58,848 nucleotides of DNA from Pseudomonadota bacterium (GTDB lineage Bacteria > Pseudomonadota > Alphaproteobacteria > Micavibrionales > UBA2020): contig JAJZFS010000029.1 of assembly GCA_021805245.1 (NCBI GenBank), positions 1 to 58,848 on the forward strand, in the 5' to 3' direction. The translations under genes and the position numbers were made by a program. The notes beneath the pieces were generated by a model. The model was not told where the DNA came from and did no database searches. It saw only the letters and a program-made list of their open reading frames with translations. This document shows positions 8,763-16,669 of the stretch, piece after piece. The first letter of the stretch is position 1. Each line of letters starts with the position of its first letter.

Positions 8763-9983
8763 ATGCTGACAGAGTTGGCCATCAAGCACGCGAAACCGAA
8801 AGATAAGGCTTATAAAATCAGCGATTCGGGCGGTCTGCACATAGAAATCACGCCATCCGGCGGAAAGCTCTGGCGCTGGCGTTACCGTTTCAATGGCAAG
8901 GCACAACTGCTGGCCTTGGGGAAATATCCCGCCGTGAGCCTTGCGGAAGCCCGCAGAAAACGCGATGAAGCGCGGGCGCTAGTTGGAGAAGGAAAGCATC
9001 CCACCCGCGAGAAGCGCGCCGAGAAGTTGCGCCGCATGGCCGAGGGGGAAAACACCTTCGAGAAGCTGACGCGGAAATGGCTTGAATTGAAAAAGGCGGG
9101 TTTGAATGAAAAATACCGCATGCAAAATCTTTCCCGCATGGAACAGCTTGTATTCCCGATGATCGGCAGTCTGCCTGTCACGGAAATCACCATTCCCGAT
9201 ATTGTGCGCGTGGTTGAAAAAATCAGCAATCGCGGCACGGTCGAAACCGCCAAGCGCATGAAACAGCTTATCAGCCAGATTTTCCGCTATGCCTGTTACC
9301 GTGGTTTATGCCAGCACAATCCCGCCGCCGACTTGCGGGGTATTCTTCCGACTGTCGAACGGAAGCATTTCGCAAGTCTGCCCTTGGCGGAGGTTCCGGC
9401 TTTGCTGAAAGCGATAGAGGATTATAACGGTGAAAATATATCAAAGGCGGCCATGAAATTGCTGGCGTTGACGTTCGTCCGTACCGGAGAACTGATCGGC
9501 GCAAAATGGGAAGAAATCGATTGGCAGCGCGAGGAATGGCATATTCCCGCCGAACGCATGAAGAAAAAACGCCCGCATATCGTGCCGTTGTCAAAACAGG
9601 CTTTGGCTATTCTCAAAGAATTACAAGAGCAGACGGGTGAAAAGCCGTTTGTTTTTTACAGCTTGCGCAGTAAATCCCGTCATATCAGTAATGGCGTTGT
9701 GCTTATGGCCATGCAGCGCATGGGGTATCATGGAAAAATGACTGGTCACGGCTTCCGCAGCCTTGCCAGCACTATTTTAAATGAAAAAGGGTATCCGCCG
9801 GACGTGATTGAACGCCAGCTTGCCCATGCCGACGATGACAAAATCCGCGCCGCATACAACCGCGCCGAATATCTACCGGAGCGTAAAAAGATGATGCAGG
9901 ACTATGCAGATATTCTGGAGGCTATGGCCGCAGGAAAAAATATTATTGCCGGAAAATTTGGAAAAACAGGCACAAAAAAATGA
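8763..9983 (+). CDS. P4-type tyrosine integrase
   Basis: Site-specific recombinase that inserts and excises genomic islands at tRNA genes. About 406 residues. The N-terminal DUF4102 arm-binding domain (LTELAIKHAKP, SGGLHIEITPSG, LALGKYPAVSLAEAR) is followed by a core-binding domain and a catalytic domain. Visible catalytic elements are the first Arg in FVRTGEL, the HGFRS box, the LAHAD His and the tyrosine in RAAYNRAEY. The family usually begins just before the LT motif, so I chose the ATG at 8763 over two earlier in-frame starts. The gene sits 180 bases from the tRNA-Ser, in the same direction. It overlaps the next gene by four bases (ATGA). The protein appears intact. Confidence 0.95.
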   Translation: MLTELAIKHAKPKDKAYKISDSGGLHIEITPSGGKLWRWRYRFNGKAQLLALGKYPAVSLAEARRKRDEARALVGEGKHPTREKRAEKLRRMAEGENTFEKLTRKWLELKKAGLNEKYRMQNLSRMEQLVFPMIGSLPVTEITIPDIVRVVEKISNRGTVETAKRMKQLISQIFRYACYRGLCQHNPAADLRGILPTVERKHFASLPLAEVPALLKAIEDYNGENISKAAMKLLALTFVRTGELIGAKWEEIDWQREEWHIPAERMKKKRPHIVPLSKQALAILKELQEQTGEKPFVFYSLRSKSRHISNGVVLMAMQRMGYHGKMTGHGFRSLASTILNEKGYPPDVIERQLAHADDDKIRAAYNRAEYLPERKKMMQDYADILEAMAAGKNIIAGKFGKTGTKK

Positions 9984-11056
9984 AAAAATCCGAAAAAAAT
10001 AAAAATTTAACGGTTAAATCAACGGCCAAAACCGTTAAGCCAACGGCTAGGAGAACGGCTAAACCAACTGTTCAACGGTCTAAACCAACGGTTAAGCGAA
10101 CCGTTAAGAAAACGTCATTTCAACGGTTGCCGAACGGTTCCTTAACGGTTCAATCAACCGTTCAAACCGCTAAAAAGCCTGAATCCGGCGGAAACCCGCT
10201 GGCGGCTTTTGAATATGTCCGCGAACATCTGGCCGGAATTGAAGAAAAAAGCGGATTTGAAGCCTATCAGGCCTTCAGGGATTTTATTGTGCCGTTATTT
10301 ATTGCGCCGGAAAAAGCGCGGCTGTTTGTGCAGGATGATGCGCATTATCGTTTTATCGGGGATTTTCAACCGTTCGATCCGGCTTATATCGATAATATGG
10401 TGCTTTGCCTGCTTATCAAAATAAATGCGCCGCATATTTATGAGCAGACAAAGCCCATCATTGATAGAAACGTCAGGCCAAAAAAGGCCAATGAAGGGTT
10501 TAATCACCTTTACCGTGAATGCGCCGGATTTTTGGTTTTATTGCTACAACATTACGAGAAAATTACACGCAGGCAGGGTTTGCGGCTGGCGGCGCATCTT
10601 ACAAAATATTCTGAATCTGTAATTGCAAAGCCATTTGACCGCATGGATACCATGCGTGAAAAACTAAAAGACGAGTTGCCGCCGCCATTGGTTCTGGCGG
10701 CGCTGTACGGAACTTTGTCTAAAAAGGGAGCTAATCCCGATACTTTAGAGCCGTTCAAAAAGAAAAGCGTCCGTTCGCAGGGCGAAATGCAAAAGACGAT
10801 CAACGGTTACTGGCGGTTCACTGAAAAAGTATTGCGCCATTACCAAGACGAAATCCTGCAATATCAGAAAAAGAATCCTTTAATTCTGTTTACACGCATT
10901 GCGGCGGATTTGGGTTTTACTTTTCCTCTGGCAGAGAAAGACATGAAAAAGCCGCCTGCTTTAACCGTTTTTATAGTGCTATGTTTCGCGCTTGTGGCGG
11001 CAGTCATGCCGGAAGCGGTTCATGAATTCGATAAAAGACTAAGGCAAATGGCATAA
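9980..11056 (+). CDS. Unknown island protein with repeat-encoded N-terminus and C-terminal hydrophobic anchor
   Basis: About 358 residues, no family recognised. The first 60 residues are a low-complexity Thr/Val/Lys/Pro region encoded by eight AACGGTT/AACCGTT repeats, ending in FQRLPNGS. A helical, charged central domain begins around GGNPLAAFEYVREHL and carries no motif I can name. Near the end is one hydrophobic segment (LTVFIVLCFALVAAVMP), suggesting tail anchoring in the inner membrane. The ATGA overlap with the integrase indicates translational coupling. A QRLPNGS motif recurs in the small protein at 11480-11749. It may be an accessory or maintenance protein of the element, but that is only a guess. 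Confidence 0.7.
   Translation: MKKSEKNKNLTVKSTAKTVKPTARRTAKPTVQRSKPTVKRTVKKTSFQRLPNGSLTVQSTVQTAKKPESGGNPLAAFEYVREHLAGIEEKSGFEAYQAFRDFIVPLFIAPEKARLFVQDDAHYRFIGDFQPFDPAYIDNMVLCLLIKINAPHIYEQTKPIIDRNVRPKKANEGFNHLYRECAGFLVLLLQHYEKITRRQGLRLAAHLTKYSESVIAKPFDRMDTMREKLKDELPPPLVLAALYGTLSKKGANPDTLEPFKKKSVRSQGEMQKTINGYWRFTEKVLRHYQDEILQYQKKNPLILFTRIAADLGFTFPLAEKDMKKPPALTVFIVLCFALVAAVMPEAVHEFDKRLRQMA
10009..10162. repeat. Cluster of eight AACGGTT/AACCGTT heptamers
   Basis: Exact copies start at 10009, 10030 (inverted), 10087, 10099 (inverted), 10122, 10133, 10144 and 10156 (inverted), with near-matches between them (AACGGCT, AACGGTC, AACTGTT). All are inside the coding sequence of the gene at 9980. Further exact copies occur at 10802, 10963 (inverted), 11379, 11550, 11561 and 11584. 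Random expectation for this heptamer in 1.6 kb, both orientations counted, is well below one. The density looks like an iteron or protein-binding array embedded in coding DNA. Confidence 0.8.
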
Positions 11057-11124
11057 CAACCTGATTATTTTCATTTAAGCATGTTATTCTTTTTTACCCA
11101 AAGTGTGGGAAACCGGAAGCCGTC

Positions 11125-11160
11125 ATATCCTGAAAGCGTGATTAACAACTTTTAGGATAT
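11125..11160. promoter_or_regulatory. Inverted repeat, probable operator of the alpA-like gene
   Basis: ATATCCTGAAAG (11125-11136) and CTTTTAGGATAT (11149-11160) are a 12-bp inverted repeat with one mismatch and a 12-base gap. The right arm ends five bases before the ATG at 11166. The half-site ATCCTAAA also occurs in the phased triplet at 8591-8620. Autoregulation by the AlpA-like protein is the simplest reading. This is inferred, not shown. Confidence 0.55.
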
Positions 11161-11165
11161 GCACT

Positions 11166-11387
11166 ATGAACATAGACAACGCAAATAAAGAACGATTCTT
11201 AAGGCTGGCGGATGTGAAAACCCGTACGGGCTTAAGCCGTAGTACGATCTATTTGAACATAGCCAATGGGCTGTTTCCCCGTCCTGTCAGTCTGGGGTTG
11301 CGTTCTGTCGGCTGGCTCGAAAGCGAGATTGACGCATGGATGATGCAACGCATCCAACAAAGCCGATCCGCAGATTTTAACGGTTAA
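11166..11387 (+). CDS. AlpA-family transcriptional regulator
   Basis: A 73-residue protein with a MerR-like helix-turn-helix. The opening FLRLADVKTRTGLSRSTIY and the later WLESEIDAWM match the AlpA/Phage_AlpA family. These are small DNA-binding proteins that control integrase or excisionase genes on P4-like islands. Length is typical. It has its own upstream region with a strong inverted repeat (11125-11160). Its gene ends with an AACGGTT repeat (11379). Confidence 0.88.
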   Translation: MNIDNANKERFLRLADVKTRTGLSRSTIYLNIANGLFPRPVSLGLRSVGWLESEIDAWMMQRIQQSRSADFNG

Positions 11388-11406
11388 TATTGAAAGGAAA
11401 AATATC

Positions 11407-11511
11407 ATGATGAACGGCATTAATAACGGCATTCAACAAACGGTAAAACAACCCGCACTATTGGCGGGGCTGGCTTTATATGCCCTTTTCTCAGGCGGCA
11501 AAAAAGGATAA
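11407..11511 (+). CDS. Small hydrophobic protein (34 aa), overlaps next ORF
   Basis: Starts MMNGINNGIQQTV, with a GAAAGGA purine stretch a few bases upstream. A short hydrophobic segment (LLAGLALYALF) is followed by SGGKKG and a stop. The stop falls inside the next reading frame, which is offset by one base. The join occurs at a run of six A bases (about 11500-11505). It may be a genuine tiny membrane peptide or the N-terminus of the following protein cut off by an indel. The hydrophobic segment would give that protein a membrane anchor. Confidence 0.45.
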   Translation: MMNGINNGIQQTVKQPALLAGLALYALFSGGKKG

Positions 11512-11749
11512 AAAACAAACATTACCAGCGGCTGAAAAAACGCCCGTGCAACGGTTGCCGAACGGTTCCGCAACGGCCAAGGCAACGGTTCAACCAATCG
11601 CAAATAAGGGCAAAATGGACGTTTCCGATCCATATGAATCCATGAGCGAAGAAGAACTGCAAAAAGAACTGATCCGGCAAGCTATGTCCGAGCTCGGCAA
11701 ACGCAGTGCGGCGGTAAGGATGAAGAAGAAAGCGGAGGTTAAAATGTAG
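11480..11749 (+). CDS. Unknown small island protein sharing the QRLPNGS repeat region
   Basis: An 89-residue frame with a Lys/Ala/Thr-rich first half, then a charged helix (SMSEEELQKELIRQAM) and a basic tail. The segment VQRLPNGSATAKATVQ resembles FQRLPNGSLTVQSTVQ in the protein at 9980. At DNA level 11549-11569 is identical to 10121-10141. The ATG at 11480 has no good ribosome site, so translation could instead begin at 11407 and shift frame at the A run near 11500. The family is unknown. Confidence 0.5.
   Translation: MPFSQAAKKDKKQTLPAAEKTPVQRLPNGSATAKATVQPIANKGKMDVSDPYESMSEEELQKELIRQAMSELGKRSAAVRMKKKAEVKM
11549..11590 (+). repeat. Second AACGGTT cluster (three copies), duplicate of 10121 block
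   Basis: Exact AACGGTT at 11550, 11561 and 11584, with AACGGCC between. The 21 bases from 11549 match 10121-10141 exactly, although the surrounding coding sequences are unrelated. This suggests copying of a short repeat unit between genes of the island. Confidence 0.75.
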
Positions 11750-11874
11750 TTTTGTGGCTCTGTAGAAGATTTCACCGTTTGCACAGGTTGCCTAATTTTG
11801 TCCTGCGCATGCCATCGCTTGCGTAAAATAAGATTAAGTGTTAATATTAAACTTGGTAAAATGAAGAATCGCTT

Positions 11875-12246
11875 GTGAGAAAATCCCTTTTTAAAAATTA
11901 TCTGGCATTTCTTTTGACGCTGGCACTGGTTTTCAGCACGATGCCGTCGATGTCGATGACTATGACTTCTTCGCACATGAAGAAAAGCCAGACGCATACG
12001 GCGGTTTCCATAGCCGCGTCATCGCAGTCATGTAACTGCTGCGCCCATTGCATGACAGGGGGCGCATCACATGGCATGACGACTTGCAGGCACTGCGTCG
12101 TCTGTGCGCCCTGCGTTGGCGCATACATGCCGTCAGCAGGGTCTTTCTCATGGCCGCAATATGTTGCCGATCGTTTTGAAGGTGCGCCGGACACGCACGC
12201 TGCCGGAAAAACACTGATCCCCGATCCTCCGCCTCCCAAAGCCTGA
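11875..12246 (+). CDS. Exported Cys/His/Met-rich protein, probable copper binding
   Basis: A 123-residue frame starting with GTG. An N-terminal signal-like helix (YLAFLLTLALVFS) is followed by a Met/His-rich stretch and a dense Cys/His cluster (SCNCCAHCM, then TTCRHCVVCAPC). Such residues suit soft metal ions, and the gene lies 110 bases before a Cus efflux set on the same strand. It may buffer or sense copper in the periplasm, taking the place of the missing CusF. I cannot name a family, and the start codon is uncertain. Confidence 0.6.
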   Translation: MRKSLFKNYLAFLLTLALVFSTMPSMSMTMTSSHMKKSQTHTAVSIAASSQSCNCCAHCMTGGASHGMTTCRHCVVCAPCVGAYMPSAGSFSWPQYVADRFEGAPDTHAAGKTLIPDPPPPKA

Positions 12247-12356
12247 TCCCTTAAAAACCAGAAGCCGCATGGCGTATCATTCCCGTCAGAAACGGGTATG
12301 CCCACGTACGGCTTTCCTCACCATCGCTTTTATTGGTATTTATATGGGGGTTACGC

Positions 12357-13553
12357 ATGCGAATGCTCACCACTGTCAGGGCCGTCTTTATAATCGTCAT
12401 ACTAATGGCGATGGGGAATCATATGGTTTCCGCCGCAACCGTTAGAACGCCCGCTAGGCAGGCGGAAGGTAAAATCCTTTATTACCGTGCTCCCATGGGC
12501 GGCGCGACGTCGCCAGTGCCCATGAAGGATAGCATGGGCATGGCATATGTGCCGGTTTATGCTGCCGGTGCCGGAGATGCGCAGGATACCGTGACGTTGA
12601 GCGCCGGACGCATCCAGCAACTGGGCGTGCAAACAGCTTTTGCTGTACGCCGCGATCTTGCGTGGACTATTCATGCAGTCGGCACGGTGCAGCCCGACGA
12701 AACCCGCGAGAGTGTCGTGTCGCCGCGCTTCAGCGGTTGGATCGAGAAGCTCACCGTCGATGCAACGGGCATGACGGTCAAAAAAGGTGGACCGTTGTTT
12801 ACTTTTTACAGCCCGGAACTCACAAAAATCGAGGCGGAATATCCTTTCACGCGGGGCGGTCATGCGCCGAACGGCACCATTGAAAAACTGCGAAGTCTCG
12901 GCGCACCGCCCGCTGAAATAGAGCGCCTAAAAGATAAGCATACGGTCAGCACGCATATGATGTTCACCGCGCTCGCCGATGGCACCGTGCTGAAGAAAAT
13001 AGCGATCGAAGGCATGGAGTTCACCCCTGGCATGACGCTATACAGCATCACCGACCTGTCGCAAGTGTGGGTGATTGCCGATGTTTATGAGCGTGATTTG
13101 TCCCGCGTTGCCATCGGTCAGCCCGTAGAAATTACCTTTACGGCTTTTCCCGGCAAAGTATTCAAGGGGAAAGTCAGCTTCATTTATCCGGATATCGATA
13201 AGCAGACGCGCACAGCGCGGGTGCGGATCGTGCTGCCCAATTCGGACGGTCTGCTGAAGCTCGACATGTACGCGAGTGTGGATATTTCTGATACATCAGA
13301 GAAAGCCGTATTGACGGTTCCGACCTCCGCCGTGATCGACGGTGGTGTGCGAAAAACGGTGTTGCTGGCCCTCGGCGGCGGGCGTTTCCTGCCGCGTGAA
13401 GTGACCACCGGCTTGCGCGCCCACGGTCAGGTCGTTATCCTAAGCGGATTAAAGGCAGGCGATCGCGTCGTCACCTCTGCCAACTTCCTGATCGATTCCG
13501 AGAGCAATCTGCGCGCCGCCTTGCAGCAATTTGCGCCGGGAGGAAAAAAATGA
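12357..13553 (+). CDS. cusB: CusB-like periplasmic adaptor of Cu(I)/Ag(I) efflux
   Basis: Membrane fusion protein that links the inner-membrane pump to the outer-membrane channel and passes on metal. About 398 residues. After a signal segment, residues 40-68 follow the metal-binding pattern of E. coli CusB (ILxYxxPM ... SxMxMxxVPxY). Met47, Met60 and Met62 match its Cu ligands, and there are no Cys. HlyD-type beta-barrel and lipoyl half-motifs follow (VVSPRFSGWIEKL, MFTALADGTVLKK). The ATG at 12357 is chosen because GGGGG lies six bases upstream; an earlier TTG is less likely. It overlaps cusA by four bases. Confidence 0.92.
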   Translation: MRMLTTVRAVFIIVILMAMGNHMVSAATVRTPARQAEGKILYYRAPMGGATSPVPMKDSMGMAYVPVYAAGAGDAQDTVTLSAGRIQQLGVQTAFAVRRDLAWTIHAVGTVQPDETRESVVSPRFSGWIEKLTVDATGMTVKKGGPLFTFYSPELTKIEAEYPFTRGGHAPNGTIEKLRSLGAPPAEIERLKDKHTVSTHMMFTALADGTVLKKIAIEGMEFTPGMTLYSITDLSQVWVIADVYERDLSRVAIGQPVEITFTAFPGKVFKGKVSFIYPDIDKQTRTARVRIVLPNSDGLLKLDMYASVDISDTSEKAVLTVPTSAVIDGGVRKTVLLALGGGRFLPREVTTGLRAHGQVVILSGLKAGDRVVTSANFLIDSESNLRAALQQFAPGGKK

Positions 13554-16500
13554 TCACGCACATCATTCGCTGGTCGGTGCGGAACCGCTTTTTGGTTCTG
13601 CTGGCGACCTTTTTCATTATAGTAGCAGGCATATATTCCTTGCGGCATATCCCGCTTGACGCTATTCCCGACCTTTCCGACACGCAGGTGATCGTCTGGA
13701 CGAAGTATCCCGGGCAGGCGCCGCAGGTGGTTGAAGATCAGGTAACCTATCCGCTGACCAGCGCGCTGTTGAACGTGCCGGGAGCCGTGACTGTACGCGG
13801 CCTTTCGATGTTCGGTAATTCCTTCATCTATATCATCTTCAAGGACGGTACGGATATATACTGGGCACGTAGCCGCGTGCTGGAATATCTTAACTCCATC
13901 GGTAGCCGCCTGCCTCAGGGCATCACGCCGGCGCTAGGGCCGGATGCCACGGGTGTGGGCTGGATCTACGAATACATTTTGCAATCGGCCGGTAAAAACC
14001 TCGCCGAACTGCGCAGCCTGCAAGACTGGTACCTGCGCTACGGCTTGTCACGGGCGGAGGGTGTGTCGGAAGTCGCGAGTGTCGGCGGCTTCGTTAAGCA
14101 GTATCAGGTCGTTGTCGATCCGCGCAAATTGCAGGCATACGGCATTCCACTGGCGGGGGTGATCCGAGCCATCCGCAACAGCAACATAGACGTCGGCGGG
14201 CGCGTCATCGAGATGACGGAGCGGGAATACCTCGTGCAGGGACAAGGCTATTTGCGCGGCGTTAGCGACCTGAAAGACATCGCCTTGCGTAGCCATAACG
14301 GCACGCCTGTGCTGCTTGGCAATGTGGCGCAAGTCCGGATCGGCCCCGATCAACGGCGTGGCCTTGCCGAATACAACGGCACCGGAGAAGTTGTCGGCGG
14401 GATTGTCCTGCAGCGCGTTGGAGAGAACACGCTCGACGTCATCAACAGCGTCAAGGCTCAACTGAAGAAACTGGAGACGGGATTGCCGAAAGGGGTCACG
14501 GTCAAGGCCGTTTACGACCGTTCAGAGCTTATCCTGCGTGCCGTGCATAACCTCAGCCATACGCTGATCGAAGAAAGCGTCATCGTCGCGCTGGTGTGTT
14601 TCCTGTTTCTGCTGCATGCAAGAAGCGCACTGGTCGCCATTTTCGTTTTGCCGGTCGGGGTGTTGCTCGCCTTCATCATCATGTATGCGATCGGCCTCGG
14701 TTCCAACATCATGAGCCTCGGCGGCATCGCCATCGCCATCGGCACCATGGTGGATGCCGCCATCGTGATGATCGAAAACGCCCACAAGCATCTGGAGCGC
14801 GCGGAAAACGATGATGCCCACACGCGCCTGACGGTGCTGGTCGAGGCCGCCTGTGAGGTCGGGCCTTCGCTGTTTTTCAGCCTGCTTATCATCACGGTAT
14901 CGCTAATGCCCATCTTTACGCTGCAAGCGCAGGAAGGGCGGCTGTTCCGGCCTTTGGCGCTGACTAAAACCTTCACAATGGGGTCGGCGGCGCTGCTCTC
15001 GATAACGCTGGTGCCCGCACTGATGACGGTGCTGATCCGCGGACGCATCGCGCCGGAAAGCCGCAACCCGGTCAACCGCATCCTGATTAACCTCTATCGG
15101 CCGGTCATCGCCGCCGTTCTCAGGTTTCGCAAAACCACAGTCTTTCTTGCCCTGCTGGTGCTGGCGGCGTCGGTTTATCCGGCATTGCATATCGGTTCGG
15201 AGTTCATGCCTGAACTCAAGGAAGGCACGCTGCTTTACATGCCAACGACACTGCCGGGCATTTCGATCACCGAAGCCGCAAGCCTGTTGCAAATGGAAGA
15301 CCGTATCATCAAATCCTTCCCCGAAGTCAAATCCGTCTTCGGCAAGGCAGGTCATGCGGATACAGCGACCGATCCGTCGCCGCTGTCAATGGCCGAAACT
15401 ATCATCAATCTTAAACCGCAAAGCCAATGGCCGAGGGGTATGACGACGGGCAAGCTCATCAACGCCATGAACAAGGCGTTGCAGTTCCCCGGCGTCACCA
15501 ATGCCTGGACGCAGCCCATCCGCGGACGAACCGACATGCTCTCGACCGGCATTCGCACACCGCTTGGCATCAAGATATTCGGCAAAAATCTCGCGCAGAT
15601 CGAAAAAGTCGGGAAGGAAATAGAAAACGCCGTTCATGATATTCCCGGGACCGCCAGCGTCTATGCCGAACGGGTGACCGGCGGTTATTATCTCAACATC
15701 GACCCCGACCGCGCCGCGCTGGCACGCTACGGCATCACGATAGGCGAGGTGCAGAACGTGATTGCCTCGGCGCTCGGCGGCATGAAAGTGACCACTGTCG
15801 TTGAAGGTAATGAGCGTTATCCCGTCAATGTGCGCTATCCGCGCGATTTCCGCAGCGATCCGCAGGCCATTGCTGAAAACATTCTCGTGCCCATCGCGTC
15901 CGGCGGCATGGTGCCGCTGGGGCAGGTGGCGCGTATTTCATTGTCGTCGGGGCCGCAGATGATCCAGACGGAAAATGCGCAACTGGTCGGTTATGTCTAT
16001 ATTGACATCCATGGTCGCGATCTCGGCAGTTATGTCGCAGCTGCCCAAAAAGCGGTGCGCGAAAAGGTCAAGCTCTCGACGGGCGTGCATCTGGAATGGA
16101 GCGGACAGTTCAAGTACATGCAACGCGCCAAGGCACGACTGGAAGTCATCGTGCCGCTGACGCTGGTCATTATTTTCACGATGCTCTATCTCAATTTCGG
16201 ACGCATGACGGAAGCGCTGATCGTGTTCCTGTCTTTGCCCTTCTCGCTGGTAGGCGGGTTGTGGCTGATGTACTGGCTGGGTTTTAATTTCAGCGTGGCG
16301 GGCGCGGTCGGCTTTATCGCTCTTGCCGGACTCGCCACACAAACCGGCATCATCATGCTGGTCTACCTCGGCAACGCCTTCGAGAGAGTAAGGACGGAAC
16401 GGACGGCTGAAGGCAGGGCGGTCACGCTGGACGATGTGCATGCCGCCGTGGTCGCCGGAACAGTCGAGCGTGTGCGCCCGCTGATGATGACGGTGTGCGC

Positions 16501-16669
16501 GATCATGGCAGGCCTTTTGCCGATTATGTGGAACCATGGCACCGGCGCGGATGTGATGCAGCGCATCGTCGTTCCAATGCTGGGCGGCATCGTTTCCTCG
16601 AGCATCCTGACGCTAATGGTGATTCCGGCGGTCTACGCCTTGGTGAAGCAGAAAACGGAGGCCAAATGA
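13550..16669 (+). CDS. cusA: CusA-like RND Cu(I)/Ag(I) efflux pump
   Basis: Inner-membrane proton-driven pump of the heavy-metal RND class, 1039 residues and intact. The TM4 motif GIAIAIGTMVDAAIVMIENA contains the proton-relay Asp. Met564, Met614 and Met663 lie exactly nine residues before the E. coli CusA metal triad (Met573, 623, 672). This is strong evidence for monovalent copper or silver as substrate, not zinc or cobalt. RTDMLSTGIRTPLGIK is the conserved block around the last Met. The start overlaps the cusB stop (ATGA) and the stop overlaps the cusC start, giving a tightly coupled operon. Confidence 0.96.
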   Translation: MITHIIRWSVRNRFLVLLATFFIIVAGIYSLRHIPLDAIPDLSDTQVIVWTKYPGQAPQVVEDQVTYPLTSALLNVPGAVTVRGLSMFGNSFIYIIFKDGTDIYWARSRVLEYLNSIGSRLPQGITPALGPDATGVGWIYEYILQSAGKNLAELRSLQDWYLRYGLSRAEGVSEVASVGGFVKQYQVVVDPRKLQAYGIPLAGVIRAIRNSNIDVGGRVIEMTEREYLVQGQGYLRGVSDLKDIALRSHNGTPVLLGNVAQVRIGPDQRRGLAEYNGTGEVVGGIVLQRVGENTLDVINSVKAQLKKLETGLPKGVTVKAVYDRSELILRAVHNLSHTLIEESVIVALVCFLFLLHARSALVAIFVLPVGVLLAFIIMYAIGLGSNIMSLGGIAIAIGTMVDAAIVMIENAHKHLERAENDDAHTRLTVLVEAACEVGPSLFFSLLIITVSLMPIFTLQAQEGRLFRPLALTKTFTMGSAALLSITLVPALMTVLIRGRIAPESRNPVNRILINLYRPVIAAVLRFRKTTVFLALLVLAASVYPALHIGSEFMPELKEGTLLYMPTTLPGISITEAASLLQMEDRIIKSFPEVKSVFGKAGHADTATDPSPLSMAETIINLKPQSQWPRGMTTGKLINAMNKALQFPGVTNAWTQPIRGRTDMLSTGIRTPLGIKIFGKNLAQIEKVGKEIENAVHDIPGTASVYAERVTGGYYLNIDPDRAALARYGITIGEVQNVIASALGGMKVTTVVEGNERYPVNVRYPRDFRSDPQAIAENILVPIASGGMVPLGQVARISLSSGPQMIQTENAQLVGYVYIDIHGRDLGSYVAAAQKAVREKVKLSTGVHLEWSGQFKYMQRAKARLEVIVPLTLVIIFTMLYLNFGRMTEALIVFLSLPFSLVGGLWLMYWLGFNFSVAGAVGFIALAGLATQTGIIMLVYLGNAFERVRTERTAEGRAVTLDDVHAAVVAGTVERVRPLMMTVCAIMAGLLPIMWNHGTGADVMQRIVVPMLGGIVSSSILTLMVIPAVYALVKQKTEAK

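Noticed and set aside
11495-11511. A classic -1 frameshift heptamer at the A run
   Set aside because: The zero frame reads GGC AAA AAA GGA, so A-AAA-AAG is not in the required phase and the needed shift is +1 or -2; programmed -1 shifting is unlikely.
12271-12303. Hairpin around CCCGT/ACGGG before cusB as a metal riboswitch
   Set aside because: Only a five-base core pairs well, and no known riboswitch pattern or anti-terminator pairing is visible.
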